64,000 nt of DNA, taken from positions 179,572 to 243,571 of the forward strand of contig NZ_KQ465108.1 in assembly GCF_001308875.1 (NCBI RefSeq). Direction: 5' to 3'. Position numbers and translations under genes: made by a program. The notes under the pieces were generated by a model. It searched no databases. It was not told the DNA's origin and worked only from the letters and a program-made list of their open reading frames with translations. This document shows positions 1 to 9,696 of the stretch, in pieces; position 1 is the first letter of the stretch; each line of letters begins with the position of its first letter. The stretch is from Lysinibacillus sp. ZYM-1 (GTDB lineage Bacteria; Bacillota; Bacilli; Bacillales_A; Planococcaceae).

Positions 1-54
1 CTAAAATCTTATCATACATAAAAAACTGTTGCAATAGAGTAGCCGTTTATCAAG

Positions 55-90
55 CAAAAAAAATTCATCTCTTACAGTGAGAGACGAATT
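55..90 (-). terminator. Intrinsic terminator of the first gene
   Basis: Read on the minus strand, arms of 11 bases (plus-strand 62-72 and 80-90, one G.U-type mismatch) form a hairpin followed directly by a run of U (plus-strand A run ending at 61). It lies just past the stop of the minus-strand gene at 101-694. Confidence 0.8.
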
Positions 91-100
91 AAACGGTGTA

Positions 101-694
101 CTATTTAGCTACATAATCTTCATACATATCTACTGCCCGATAAACAGCACTATTTATAGTGATTCTAAAGCAATTTTGGCTACGAATTGTGTGGGCAAGA
201 ATTTTGATGGCTCTTGTTTGATCTCTATGGAAGGGAGTGGTGTCCGTTTGAAAATCATCATCTAAATAAGCAAGAAAATAAGGTTTCTCCTCTTGAGGGT
301 CTAATAAATCAGCCTCAGTACTTTTTTCAACGGTCTTATAAACCCATAAATCGATTGCATTCCCTAATTGAAACGCAGCGAAGTATAGAAAATCATCATT
401 ATCACAATGAATCATTTTTTGAATTATTTGAATTTTTTTAAGCTCATCCAGCAAAAATGTATTGATAGAGTAGTAAATGGCTTTAGAAGGATTGAGAATG
501 AGTTCATCGGTATGATGAGATTTTAAAAAAACCCAACTATTTAGAACGATGGCCCATGAATCCAGTGTATTCAAACATTTCGCATAAACCTGTGGGAAAA
601 TCATTTGCCATTTTGCAGCAAGATTTTTAAATTGAACCATATGGTCTTGATCGATATGAAATAAACTATGCTCTACTTGTAACTGCTCAAACAT
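101..694 (-). CDS. Hypothetical protein, 197 aa
   Basis: I do not recognise this protein. It looks soluble and probably helical, with no signal peptide, membrane segment or cysteine motif that I can see. The frame stays open up to 736, but three consecutive ATG codons occur at 700-692. A TCCTCC complement (701-706) puts a ribosome binding site six bases from the third ATG, so I start at 694. Its own terminator follows and the next gene, fer, has a separate promoter, so it is probably monocistronic. It lies outside the gene block shared with Bacillus subtilis and is likely lineage-specific; no function is proposed. Confidence 0.65.
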   Translation of the reverse strand: MFEQLQVEHSLFHIDQDHMVQFKNLAAKWQMIFPQVYAKCLNTLDSWAIVLNSWVFLKSHHTDELILNPSKAIYYSINTFLLDELKKIQIIQKMIHCDNDDFLYFAAFQLGNAIDLWVYKTVEKSTEADLLDPQEEKPYFLAYLDDDFQTDTTPFHRDQTRAIKILAHTIRSQNCFRITINSAVYRAVDMYEDYVAK

Positions 695-786
695 CATCAT
701 TCCTCCAATAGATTGGTATGTATAGAAAAGAGCCATATGATTGATCGTCTTGATGCAAAAGTTAGCAATATATTTCAGGTATTAAG

Positions 787-810
787 AAGGCACCCATTGA
801 AGGATGCCTT
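787..810 (-). terminator. Probable terminator of fer
   Basis: On the minus strand AAGGCATCC pairs with GGGTGCCTT around a short loop, just after the fer stop. The following U tract is weak (CTTAAT), so strength is uncertain. Confidence 0.5.
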
Positions 811-829
811 AGTACATACAAATTGAAGA

Positions 830-2213
<1,384 letters not shown>

Positions 2214-3656
2214 ATGGAACTGGAAGAACTATTGTACAAACATTTTGGTTACTCATCATTTCGACCAGGACAACGAGAAGTCATTGAAGCTATACTACAA
2301 GAGAAAGATGTTATGGCCTTATTGCCAACAGGAATGGGGAAATCACTTTGCTATCAGCTCCCAGCTTACATTTTACAAAAGCCTGTGCTGATTGTTTCTC
2401 CCTTGCTTTCTTTAATGCAAGATCAAGTAGAAGAATTGAAACGTTTTGGGGAAAAGAGGGTTGTCGCTTTAAATTCCTTTTTATCCATCACAGAAAAACG
2501 CAATGTGTTACATTATTTAGAGCAATACCGTTTTATTTTTACCTCGCCAGAGATGCTACTACAACAGCAGGTGCAAGAGAAACTAGCGCAAATGAAGTTA
2601 GGCTTAATTGTAGTGGACGAGGCGCATTGTATTTCGCAATGGGGCTTTGATTTTCGACCAGATTATTTACGTATAGGTGAGTGGCTATCAAGGCTAAATC
2701 GCCCGCCATTGTTAGCACTATCTGCTACTGCAACGAGTAAGGTCAAGCAAGATATTCGGGAAACATTATCGTTACAGGCACCATTTGAATTTATGTATAA
2801 TGTTGATCGGCCAAATATTCATTTAGGACGTATAGTTCTAGGGGATAAGGCAGATAAAGCAAGTTGGCTTATGCGCTATGTCAAAGAAACTGCTGGCCCA
2901 GGTATATTGTATGTTTCCTCTCGCAAACGAGCGCAACAGTATAGTGAGGCGTTTTTACAAGCTGGTATTCGCACTGCAGCGTATCATGCAGGCTATGGTG
3001 CTGAGGATCGCCAATTTATTCAGCAGCAGTTTATAGATGGCGAATTGGATTGGATAGTGGCAACGAATGCTTTTGGTATGGGGATCAATAAACAAGATAT
3101 ACGTCAGGTCATTCATGAATCAATGCCTGCTAATATCGCAAATTATATGCAAGAGATTGGTCGAGCAGGTCGAGATGGTGAGTCTGCGCTTGCCATTTTA
3201 CTCTATAGTGATGGTGATGAAGAACTGGCGAAGTTTGTTGTCACAGGTGATCTTCCGACGCCACAGCATGTTGATCGCTATCAAGAGCTACTTTCCCAGC
3301 AGGTACTACCAGCACAGATGTTGAAAAATGGGGAATTGGGTGAGACGGCATTTCGTGTGTTGGACTATTGGATGCAACAAGAAACTACGGAGCAAGTAAG
3401 GGCTCGGCTAAATCATTTAGCCCTAGAAAAATACCGTGCAGTCGATGAAATGTTAAAGATTATACAGACAAAAGACTGTATTCGTGAACATCTTGTCGGG
3501 TATTTTGGGCAAAAATTGCAGAAAAAACCGGAAAACTGTTGTGAAAATTGTGGAATCCATTATGATGAAATCAAGAAAGTACGCTTAAACGAAGAGAAAA
3601 AAATAGAAATGGTTTTGTGGGAAAGTCGATTACAGCAACTTTTATTGGGTAATTAG
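2214..3656 (+). CDS. recQ: ATP-dependent DNA helicase RecQ (RecS type)
   Basis: A 480-aa superfamily 2 DNA helicase, 3'-5', acting in recombination and fork repair. Visible: Q-like motif FRPGQ near residue 16, Walker A GMGKS (40-44), DEAH box in VVDEAHCISQWG, and motif VI ending GRAGRDG. The C-terminus has the zinc-binding RQC cysteines (CIREHLVGYFG then CCENCG). No HRDC or extra HTH domain follows, so this is the short form, like Bacillus subtilis RecS. The start is immediately after the ypbB stop with AAAGGAG upstream. Co-transcription with ypbB is expected. Confidence 0.95.
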   Translation: MELEELLYKHFGYSSFRPGQREVIEAILQEKDVMALLPTGMGKSLCYQLPAYILQKPVLIVSPLLSLMQDQVEELKRFGEKRVVALNSFLSITEKRNVLHYLEQYRFIFTSPEMLLQQQVQEKLAQMKLGLIVVDEAHCISQWGFDFRPDYLRIGEWLSRLNRPPLLALSATATSKVKQDIRETLSLQAPFEFMYNVDRPNIHLGRIVLGDKADKASWLMRYVKETAGPGILYVSSRKRAQQYSEAFLQAGIRTAAYHAGYGAEDRQFIQQQFIDGELDWIVATNAFGMGINKQDIRQVIHESMPANIANYMQEIGRAGRDGESALAILLYSDGDEELAKFVVTGDLPTPQHVDRYQELLSQQVLPAQMLKNGELGETAFRVLDYWMQQETTEQVRARLNHLALEKYRAVDEMLKIIQTKDCIREHLVGYFGQKLQKKPENCCENCGIHYDEIKKVRLNEEKKIEMVLWESRLQQLLLGN

Positions 3657-3673
3657 ACTAAAACTGACGGTCA

Positions 3674-3702
3674 TTTACTTTTTTCGTAAAATTCGTCATA
3701 AT
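3674..3702 (+). promoter_or_regulatory. Sigma-A promoter of ypbE
   Basis: -35 TTTACT (3674-3679), 17-base spacer and -10 CATAAT (3697-3702), about 40 bases before the ypbE start. Confidence 0.55.
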
Positions 3703-3742
3703 AGAATGAAAGAAAGCGTAGTAAGGTTTGGGGGAAAGACGA

Positions 3743-4471
3743 ATGAGTAAAGAAGATTATCGCGATAAAATAGAAGAGCATCGTCAATCATTTGAAGATG
3801 AGCAAAACGAACAGCAAACCTTGTCGAGAGTTTCCAGAATGAATAAAGATGGGAATAAAAATAAAAAGCCAAAAAATACAAAACGGAAAACACCGTTAAT
3901 GACGATACTTTTTGTTATTTTTATCCTTATTCCATTAACTGTTCTTGTTTATTTTTGGAAGTTTTACGAACCTGGGAAAACAATAGAGCAAGCTGAGAAG
4001 GATTCAGCTGAACAGGTCGTCGAAATAGATCCTTCAGAGGCATCACCGTCTGATAAAGACAAAAATAAAGACAAAGGCGATCAAGCGGATCAGAAATCAG
4101 ATGATTCATCTCAAAAAGATGCTGAAAAAGTAGCGGCTGATCAAAAAGCTGCTGAAGAAACGAAAAAAGCACAAGAGGCTAAAAAGGCAGAAGACGCAAG
4201 AAAGGCAGAAGAAGCACGCAAAGCCGAGGAAGCAAGAATAGCTCAACAACAAGCTGAGGCTGCAAAAAAAGCAGAAGAGGCTAGAAAAGCTGAAGAAGCA
4301 AAACTAAATGCTAAAGCAAGTACACATACTGTCCAAGCAAATGAGAACTTATTCCGAATTGCATTAAATCATTATGGAGATGGCAGTGAAGCGACTTTAG
4401 CTAAAATTCGTGCTGCCAATGGCATGTCTTCAAACACCGTTATGGTCGGGCAAGTAATTAAACTTCCTTAA
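3743..4471 (+). CDS. ypbE: YpbE, membrane-anchored LysM protein
   Basis: A 242-aa single-pass protein: a charged N-terminal tail of about 50 residues, one hydrophobic helix (LMTILFVIFILIPLTVLV), an acidic/lysine stretch, a long Glu/Ala/Lys-rich segment built from units such as KAEEAR, and a C-terminal LysM domain (THTVQANENLFRIAL to VGQVIKLP). LysM binds peptidoglycan, so the protein probably stands on the membrane with the LysM in the wall. The E/A/K part should be a rigid helix spanning between. Start ATG 3743 follows GGGGGAAAG; the longer frame from 3728 lacks a binding site. Position matches ypbE of Bacillus subtilis. Confidence 0.85.
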   Translation: MSKEDYRDKIEEHRQSFEDEQNEQQTLSRVSRMNKDGNKNKKPKNTKRKTPLMTILFVIFILIPLTVLVYFWKFYEPGKTIEQAEKDSAEQVVEIDPSEASPSDKDKNKDKGDQADQKSDDSSQKDAEKVAADQKAAEETKKAQEAKKAEDARKAEEARKAEEARIAQQQAEAAKKAEEARKAEEAKLNAKASTHTVQANENLFRIALNHYGDGSEATLAKIRAANGMSSNTVMVGQVIKLP

Positions 4472-4554
4472 TAAGAACCATTTAATGGTCATATAGTTTA
4501 ACTAGTATAAAATAAAGGACAAACGTTCACACCAAAACGTACGTCTGATTTAGT

Positions 4555-4592
4555 AAAAAGGCGATTCTTCATAAGAAACGAATCGTCTTTTT
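4555..4592 (+). terminator. Terminator of ypbE
   Basis: GGCGATTC (4560-4567) pairs with GAATCGTC (4580-4587), flanked by an A run before and a U run after. The A run may also let it work on the other strand. Confidence 0.8.
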
Positions 4593-4616
4593 GCTGTCGT
4601 AAGGAGAAGTGAGGAA

Positions 4617-5372
4617 ATGCTATATATAGGGCTATTGCTTTTCGTAGTGGTCGCCTTTCTGCTTTATATGTGGAAGGTGGCGCATGAGAACAATGTTTTA
4701 CATCACCAGCTACTATTACAAGGAGCACCAGAAAAGATACGATTATTTTTTATTTCAGATGTTCATTTGCGTAAAGTTAATAAAAAAATGATGGCACAGT
4801 TAACAGGTCGCTTTGATGCTGTCATAATTGGTGGCGATTTAGCAGATAGCCGCACACCAATTCCCCGTATTCATGAAAATTTACAATTACTAACCTCGAT
4901 TGGCCCCACTTATTTTGTGTGGGGAAATAATGACAGAGAAGTGGGAGAAGAGAGGCTGAAGAGCATTTTACAACAGCATCATATTCAAATCATTGTTAAT
5001 GACGCAATACTACTACCTACGAAAAATCGCTTCTGGCTTAGTGCAATCGAGGATACAACAATCAAAGAATATAGCATCGAAAAAGCCTTTGCCAAAGTAG
5101 GAGAACATGATCTTGTTGTTTTTATTGCACATAATCCTGGTGTTTTTTCGAAAGTTCGTGCAAAGTACCGTGCCGATTTAATGATGGGTGGTCACTTACA
5201 TGGAGGGCAGATTCGGTTTGGCCAATATGGTGTCCATCCCAATGGTTCTTATCGAGCGCGCGATGGTGTCATGACTTTAGTGAGTAATGGTTATGGTACT
5301 ACATTATTGCCTATGCGACTTGGTGCAAAACCACAATGTCATATTATCGACATTGATATTTCAAGTAAATAA
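4617..5372 (+). CDS. ypbG: YpbG-like metallophosphoesterase
   Basis: A 251-aa calcineurin-like phosphoesterase with an N-terminal membrane anchor (residues about 1-22). Metal-binding motifs are in order: DVHL, GGDLAD, NNDRE, IAHNPG and GGHLHGGQ. The set matches the YkuE/YpbG group of membrane-bound phosphoesterases, whose substrates are poorly defined. AAGGAG lies 10 bases before the ATG. It sits alone after the ypbE terminator, at the position of Bacillus subtilis ypbG. The catalytic domain probably faces outside if the N-terminus stays in, but topology is not certain. Confidence 0.85.
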   Translation: MLYIGLLLFVVVAFLLYMWKVAHENNVLHHQLLLQGAPEKIRLFFISDVHLRKVNKKMMAQLTGRFDAVIIGGDLADSRTPIPRIHENLQLLTSIGPTYFVWGNNDREVGEERLKSILQQHHIQIIVNDAILLPTKNRFWLSAIEDTTIKEYSIEKAFAKVGEHDLVVFIAHNPGVFSKVRAKYRADLMMGGHLHGGQIRFGQYGVHPNGSYRARDGVMTLVSNGYGTTLLPMRLGAKPQCHIIDIDISSK

Positions 5373-5485
5373 ACAACCAAAACTTGCTAGAAGGCGTATA
5401 ATAAAAAGATATCGTCTATTCTATGAATACACGAAAGCAAGGAACAGCAAATAACGCTGTCCAAATTCGATTGGAGTGTCAAGAA

Positions 5486-6451
5486 ATGCAGCAAGCAGAT
5501 GCCATTATTGTTGGAGGAGGCCCATGTGGTTTAGCAGCAGCAATAGCTTTGCAAAATATTGGATTAAAGCCCATAGTGATTGAAAAGGGAAATATCGTAA
5601 ATGCCATTTATCATTATCCAACACATCAAACTTTTTTTAGTACGAGTGAACGATTAGGGATTGGTGATGTGCCATTTATTATTGAAGGACGTAAACCTAA
5701 GCGAAATCAAGCCCTTGTATATTATCGAGAAGTTGTACGATTAAAAAATATTCAAGTGAACCGCTTCGAAAAAGTGCAAAGTGTCGTGAAACATAATCAT
5801 ATGTTTACAGTTACATCAGATAAGGATTGTTATGAAACGCCTAATGTCATCATTGCAACAGGTTATTATGATCATCCTAATTTCCTAAATATCACAGGTG
5901 AACAATTACCGAAAGTTTTCCATTACTTTAAAGAAGGACATGAATTTTTTGATACAGATGTTCTTGTTATTGGAGGCAAAAATTCGGCTGTGGATGCAGC
6001 GTTAGAATTAAATAAAGCGGGTGCTCGCGTAACAGTTGCCTATCGAGGAAGTGAATACTCTTCAAGTATTAAGCCATGGGTATTACCTGAATTTGAGGGG
6101 GTAGTCAAAACGGGAGAAGTCGATATGCATTTTAATACAAATGTGTTAGAAATACGTGAGCATGAAGTAGTCTTAGAAATAGATGGCCAGGAAAAGGTCA
6201 TGAAAAATGATTTTGTTTTTGCTATGACTGGCTACCATCCTGATCATTCCTTTATCAAAGCCATGGGTGTTGACATTGATGAGGAAACGGGTCGCCCTTA
6301 TTTTACACCCGAAACGATGGAAACAAATGTGGAAGGCTTGTTCATTGCAGGTGTGATTGCAGCAGGGAATAATGCCAACGAAATTTTTATTGAAAACGGG
6401 CGTTTCCATGGGGAATGTATCGCTCAAACTATTGCTCAAAGAAAAGAATAG
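5486..6451 (+). CDS. ypdA: Bacillithiol disulfide reductase YpdA
   Basis: A 321-aa FAD/NAD(P)-dependent oxidoreductase. The FAD-binding GGGPCG motif is at residues 10-15, including Cys14, the residue reported as conserved and functional in YpdA proteins. A second nucleotide-binding motif (VIGGKNSAVDAALE) lies near the middle. Family role: NADPH-dependent reduction of oxidised bacillithiol, which agrees with bshA being present at 46220. Start ATG 5486 follows GGAGTG; the frame opens at 5423 but lacks a better site. A terminator follows, separating it from the acyltransferase pair. Confidence 0.9.
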   Translation: MQQADAIIVGGGPCGLAAAIALQNIGLKPIVIEKGNIVNAIYHYPTHQTFFSTSERLGIGDVPFIIEGRKPKRNQALVYYREVVRLKNIQVNRFEKVQSVVKHNHMFTVTSDKDCYETPNVIIATGYYDHPNFLNITGEQLPKVFHYFKEGHEFFDTDVLVIGGKNSAVDAALELNKAGARVTVAYRGSEYSSSIKPWVLPEFEGVVKTGEVDMHFNTNVLEIREHEVVLEIDGQEKVMKNDFVFAMTGYHPDHSFIKAMGVDIDEETGRPYFTPETMETNVEGLFIAGVIAAGNNANEIFIENGRFHGECIAQTIAQRKE

Positions 6452-6457
6452 TGGTGA

Positions 6458-6491
6458 GGCTGTATAGGCATGTTGCTTATACAGCCTTTTT
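6458..6491 (+). terminator. Terminator of ypdA
   Basis: Perfect nine-base arms GGCTGTATA (6458-6466) and TATACAGCC (6478-6486) followed by five T. It ends only a few bases before the binding site of the next gene. Confidence 0.85.
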
Positions 6492-6508
6492 AGCAAGGAG
6501 GAATATTA

Positions 6509-7069
6509 TTGATTGGTTTGTACTGGCTCTTCAGTTATATAATAGGAAACTTCATGACAGCATTTTTCGTTGGAAAGATATACGGTGTCAACTTGCAGGA
6601 AGAGCGTAGTAAAAATTTAGGCGCGCGTAATGCAGGAAGTGTTCTTGGTAAAGCAGCCTTTCTTGGGACATTTCTAGGAGATGCCATGAAAGGTGTGCTA
6701 GTGGTCGGCTTAGGGCGTTTGTGGCATCTTGAAGAATGGGTCATTGTTAGTGGAGCAGCCTGGGTGATTGCAGGTCATTTATTTCCTGTATGGCTGAAAT
6801 TTAAGGGTGGAAAAGGTGTCGCCACTTTTATTGGGGTTGGTCTCGCTCTCTCACCATGCTTGTTCTTATGGATGATTGTTGGAACAGCGGCCGCGCTTGT
6901 TTTGACAAGGAGCTTAACATTAGGCATGGTCGGTGGTTTTATTGTTTATGTGGGCGCCATCATACAAGCGGGAGAATTAGAGCTCTATGCTTTTCTGATC
7001 ATTGCAATCATGTGTATGCTCATGAGGCATATGTCTAATATTAGGGAGTCATGGAAAAGAGGGAAGTGA
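6509..7069 (+). CDS. PlsY-like acyltransferase paralogue
   Basis: A 186-aa integral membrane protein with about five hydrophobic helices and all three motif regions of PlsY, the acyl-phosphate:glycerol-3-phosphate acyltransferase: SKNLGARNAGSVLG near the N-terminus, FKGGKGVATFIGVG in the middle and RHMSNIRESWKRGK at the end. The first motif reads GARN where PlsY normally has GATN, and the last lacks the usual Gly-Glu. TTG start with AAGGAGG seven bases before it. The stop is four bases from the GNAT-aminotransferase start, so they form an operon. I infer a dedicated paralogue acting on another acceptor rather than the housekeeping PlsY. Confidence 0.75.
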   Translation: MIGLYWLFSYIIGNFMTAFFVGKIYGVNLQEERSKNLGARNAGSVLGKAAFLGTFLGDAMKGVLVVGLGRLWHLEEWVIVSGAAWVIAGHLFPVWLKFKGGKGVATFIGVGLALSPCLFLWMIVGTAAALVLTRSLTLGMVGGFIVYVGAIIQAGELELYAFLIIAIMCMLMRHMSNIRESWKRGK

Positions 7070-7073
7070 AGAG

Positions 7074-8615
7074 ATGTATTGGTGTAAAATAGCTCAAACA
7101 AATGAAGAGTATGAGGCGATTGCGCGATTAAATTATGAGACATTTGTGGAAGAAATTCCACAGCACGAGCCAAGTATGACAAGAAAAAAAGTTGACAGAT
7201 TCCATCAGGAAAATACATATATAGTTGTGTATAAGGAAACAGAACTAATAGGAATGGTGGCTTTTAGAGATCAACGGCCGTTTTCTATTGACGAAAAAAT
7301 TGGTAAGGTAGAGCAATTTTTACCGAAGGAATGGTGTGGCAAGGTTTGCGAAATACGTTTACTTGCTGTGAAAAAAAATTATCGGGCGGGGCGAGTCCTG
7401 TTGAAGCTCACACAAGCATTAAATACATTTGCCTATGAAAAAGGCTATACGGCTGCAGTCATTTCAGGGACAACGCGTGAAGAAAAGCTATATAAGCAAA
7501 TGGGTTTTCAACAGTTTGCACCAGCTGTAGGAACAGAGAATGCTCAATTTTTACCGATGGTTCTAACTAGGCATGAATTTGAACAGTCCTTACAACGAAG
7601 GCTCTCAAAGGATGACTATACTTTTTATCCAGGTCCTGTAAAGCAATTGGAGATAATGGGCTATACCAATTTATCCCATCGCTCGTTAAGTTTTAAGGCA
7701 CTCTATGAACGCGTACATCAAAAGCTGTTACATTTATCAAATGCCAATCATATGGGGGTAATCGTTGGTACAGGAACATTGGCCAATGAAGTGATGCTTG
7801 CTCAACTAAAGGCACAGCAATTAGGAAAAGGCCTTATTCTTACGAATGGTGAATTTGGTGAACGGTTACGAAAACAAGCGGTCCGTTGGTCATTAGATTT
7901 TGATGTAGTGGAACAAGAATGGGGAACTATGTTTGATTGTAAGGAATTGGAGTTGTTGCTAGGAACAGGGGCTTATCAGTGGATGTTGGCAGTGCATGGG
8001 GAAACCTCCACAGGGACTTGTAATGACTTAGAAGACCTTAGCCAATTGGCAAAGTGTTATGATGTGAAGCTATGTGTAGATAGTATCAGTACGTTCGGTG
8101 CAATGCCATTTTCATTACAGGACTGTTATTTGGCTACCGCAGTAAGTGGTAAAGCAATTGGGGCAATGAGTGGGCTAGCATTTGTATTTTCACAATATTT
8201 GGCACCATCAACGACTTCATTACCTGCTTACTTGGACTTAGCGAATTATCAAGAAGGTGCGATTCCATTTACGCTTCCTGCCGTGTTACTTGGTAATTTG
8301 GATGTGTCCCTACAGGCTTATCCTGTACGCTATGAGCAGCTACAGCAACGTTTTGAGGCATTACTGCAGCTACCATGTATGCACTATCAATTACCAACAA
8401 CTCAGTATCCAATGCTTCTAACCATTAAACTGCCGAGAAAGCTATCAAACCTACACATCGATTTAGCGTTAAATGGACTATTGGTGCATGGTGATAGCCA
8501 ATATTTACGACAAAGGGGATTCCTTCAATTTGCTGTCATTCAGCCAGATTTCGAAGATGCCCTTATTCGGCTCAAAGAAATGTTGCGCTATTATGAACAA
8601 GTGATCAAGGCATAA
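7074..8615 (+). CDS. GNAT acyltransferase-aminotransferase (class V) fusion
   Basis: A 513-aa two-domain enzyme. Residues about 1-165 look like a GNAT fold; the core strand and following loop read EIRLLAVKKNYRAGRVLLKL and end with a typical YKQMGFQ, but the acetyl-CoA loop lacks the usual Q/RxxGxG. Residues about 186-510 form a fold-type I, class V PLP aminotransferase: FYPGP opening, TGTLANEVM, HGETSTGTCND, VDSISTFGA and SGKAIG with the likely PLP lysine at 360. These resemble alanine-glyoxylate or 2-aminoethylphosphonate aminotransferases. Coupled to the PlsY-like gene (four-base gap). The joint product may be an N-acylated amine or amino lipid; this is inference. Confidence 0.8.
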   Translation: MYWCKIAQTNEEYEAIARLNYETFVEEIPQHEPSMTRKKVDRFHQENTYIVVYKETELIGMVAFRDQRPFSIDEKIGKVEQFLPKEWCGKVCEIRLLAVKKNYRAGRVLLKLTQALNTFAYEKGYTAAVISGTTREEKLYKQMGFQQFAPAVGTENAQFLPMVLTRHEFEQSLQRRLSKDDYTFYPGPVKQLEIMGYTNLSHRSLSFKALYERVHQKLLHLSNANHMGVIVGTGTLANEVMLAQLKAQQLGKGLILTNGEFGERLRKQAVRWSLDFDVVEQEWGTMFDCKELELLLGTGAYQWMLAVHGETSTGTCNDLEDLSQLAKCYDVKLCVDSISTFGAMPFSLQDCYLATAVSGKAIGAMSGLAFVFSQYLAPSTTSLPAYLDLANYQEGAIPFTLPAVLLGNLDVSLQAYPVRYEQLQQRFEALLQLPCMHYQLPTTQYPMLLTIKLPRKLSNLHIDLALNGLLVHGDSQYLRQRGFLQFAVIQPDFEDALIRLKEMLRYYEQVIKA

Positions 8616-8643
8616 GCAAGTGCTGAATATGAATACATTGACT

Positions 8644-9612
8644 TTATAGGAAAAAGTCTTTTAGGTTTAAAGGCTTTCCAGTTGTATTAAGTCCAATTAA
8701 TAATTTTAATCGCGCCTTTTGTCCATTTATACCTGTGGCAAATATTGCGCCTAAGTCTTCCAGCATTTTACCACCACCCATATAACCATAGACACCTTCC
8801 GCAATACCATTGAAGCAGCGGGAAACGAGGACTACAGGTATATTTCGTTGGATGAGGCTTTCAATGCCCTTTACAACAGAAGGCGGGACATTTCCTTGTC
8901 CTAATCCTTCAAGTACGACACCTTCATATTTACATGCGAGCACGACGTCAAGTAGATCCTCTTCCATACCAGCATAAACTTTTAGCATGGCTACGCGTTT
9001 AGATAAGTGATTGACTTCTACATATTGTCGACGAATTGGCGCATGATGAAACAAAATGCGTGATTTTGTAATAAGCCCAATTGGTCCATATTGTGGGGAT
9101 TGAAAGGTATTGACAGAGCTTGTGCTCGTTTTCGTTGTATTGACGGCAAGGTGAACCTCATCATTCATAACCACGAGTACACCTTTGTCGCGCGCTTCTT
9201 CATCGACTGCTACTCGAACTGCTTCTACTAAATTATAAATGCCATCTGCGCCAAGCTCGTTTGACGAGCGCATGGCACCTGTCAGCACAATTGGGATAGC
9301 TAAATTTGTTGTCAATTCCAAGAAATACGCAGTTTCTTCTAAAGTATCTGTACCGTGTGTTATGACAACACCATCAATTTGCTGGGCTGTAGTTTGTTCC
9401 ACAATCAAGTTGCGTAATTGCAGCATCTCTTTTGGCGTGATATGTGGAGAAGGTAGGTTAAAAGCTTCTATTTCAATAATGGTTGCTAATGAATCAAGTT
9501 TATTACTTTCCTGCATGAGAGGATTTTCTTTATTGGGCATAACCGCTCCTTCAGCACTCATAGCCATGGAGATTGTGCCACCAGTATGAATTAATAAAAT
9601 TGTTTTTTTCAT
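8644..9612 (-). CDS. ansA: L-asparaginase
   Basis: A 322-aa asparaginase hydrolysing asparagine to aspartate and ammonia. The two catalytic threonine motifs are present: HTGGTIS at residues about 9-15 and HGTDTLEETA near 85. Length is normal for the family, and no signal peptide is seen, so it is probably cytoplasmic. AAAGGAG lies upstream on the minus strand. It is convergent with the aminotransferase fusion and divergent from prsW. The symbol is given by family; type I or II cannot be settled from sequence alone. Confidence 0.9.
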   Translation of the reverse strand: MKKTILLIHTGGTISMAMSAEGAVMPNKENPLMQESNKLDSLATIIEIEAFNLPSPHITPKEMLQLRNLIVEQTTAQQIDGVVITHGTDTLEETAYFLELTTNLAIPIVLTGAMRSSNELGADGIYNLVEAVRVAVDEEARDKGVLVVMNDEVHLAVNTTKTSTSSVNTFQSPQYGPIGLITKSRILFHHAPIRRQYVEVNHLSKRVAMLKVYAGMEEDLLDVVLACKYEGVVLEGLGQGNVPPSVVKGIESLIQRNIPVVLVSRCFNGIAEGVYGYMGGGKMLEDLGAIFATGINGQKARLKLLIGLNTTGKPLNLKDFFL

Positions 9613-9654
9613 AAAAAATAAAATCTCCTTTTAAAAAGTTTTTTTGTCATTACA

Positions 9655-9663
9655 TGGTATAAT
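9655..9663 (+). promoter_or_regulatory. Extended -10 promoter of prsW
   Basis: TGG followed by a perfect TATAAT (9658-9663) lies 33 bases before the prsW start. No good -35 box is visible. Confidence 0.45.
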
Positions 9664-9696
9664 AATAGCAGTCTATTGTTGAAAGGAGCCGGCATC

